Shown: positions 37,081 through 37,390 of the stretch, piece after piece
Numbering within the stretch: position 1 is the first letter of the stretch
Layout: every line of letters begins with the position of its first letter
Assembly (NCBI GenBank): GCA_018401295.1
Contig: JAGYLJ010000006.1
Location: forward strand, 1-37,390
Direction of reading: 5' to 3'
Origin: a bacterium
GTDB lineage: Bacteria; Patescibacteriota; Minisyncoccia; Phycocordibacterales; UBA12079
DNA length: 37,390 nucleotides
The notes under the pieces: generated by a model
The model's database searches: none
Seen by the model: the letters and a program-made list of their open reading frames with translations, nothing else
Told to the model about the DNA's origin: nothing
Translations under genes and position numbers: made by a program

Positions 37081-37168
37081 TAATTATAAGCTCTGCGCTC
37101 TTCCACTTCCGCTCCGCTCCAGATGAATATTCCCGAAGGTCACATTCATCCAACTGAGCTACACACGC
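37081..37168 (-). repeat. tRNA-Ile 5'-half-like fragment with D-loop insert, copy A
   Basis: Minus GCGTGTGTAGCTCAGTTGG[ATGAATGTGACCTTCGGGAATATTCAT...]AGAGCGCAGAGCTTATAATTA. Confidence 0.8.
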
Positions 37169-37247
37169 ACAAAATTTTCAAAGATTCATATAATCACGGC
37201 ATTCGGTCGAAATATTAAAGTAAAACTTTATATCCCTTCCTCACTTG

Positions 37248-37335
37248 TGATTATAAGCTCTGCGCTCTTCCACTTCCGCTCCGCTCCAGATGAATATTCC
37301 CGAAGGTCACATTCATCCAACTGAGCTACACACGC
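37248..37335 (-). repeat. tRNA-Ile 5'-half-like fragment with D-loop insert, copy B
   Basis: 88 nt differing from copy A at one position. Confidence 0.8.
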
Positions 37336-37390
37336 TTTATCAAATAAATAGTATATCAAAACGACTCTTTAATCAATTTTTAATAAACTG

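Overview
AT-rich window with the gene content and style of a Patescibacteria/CPR-like bacterium (taxonomy is inferred, not tested). Left part (81-8423, minus strand): type IV pilus / competence locus with two pilins, PilC, PilT, PilB, PilO-, PilN- and PilM-like proteins, followed by a ComF-like phosphoribosyltransferase and a TMTC-like membrane TPR protein. An accessory region starts after tRNA-Ser(GCT) at about 11.07 kb. It holds an AIPR-like protein, a large serine recombinase, a compact RiPP (TOMM) cassette, and a type I restriction-modification island with an embedded UvrD-like helicase and several tiny genes. The strongest candidate for an undescribed system is the 14.1-17.5 kb cassette. 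It has one 731-aa protein that reads as RRE-like + SagB-type dehydrogenase + YcaO, a HELNH metallopeptidase, and an unannotated 42-aa ORF on the opposite strand (17272-17400, MKNPRKFSWKITVKPKTNPNRIRCQEQCSSGGGGNGKCGTGK). That ORF has its own near-consensus promoter, Shine-Dalgarno and terminator and looks like the azole-peptide precursor. The cassette is bracketed by about 110-bp direct repeats that contain the 5' end of the recombinase gene and a dyad att-like site. Other notable structure: a degenerate noncoding array built on TTTTTCGAAAAA hairpins (29.24-29.71 kb), a candidate structured RNA with mutually exclusive pairings (28.5-28.7 kb), nested palindromes, a tRNA-Ile with anticodon UAU, and around it duplicated tRNA halves with hairpins in the D- and T-loops. 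The right part encodes ASCH/DUF3850-like, AlkD-like, RecG and hypothetical proteins. All family names come from reading motifs by eye; no searches were run.
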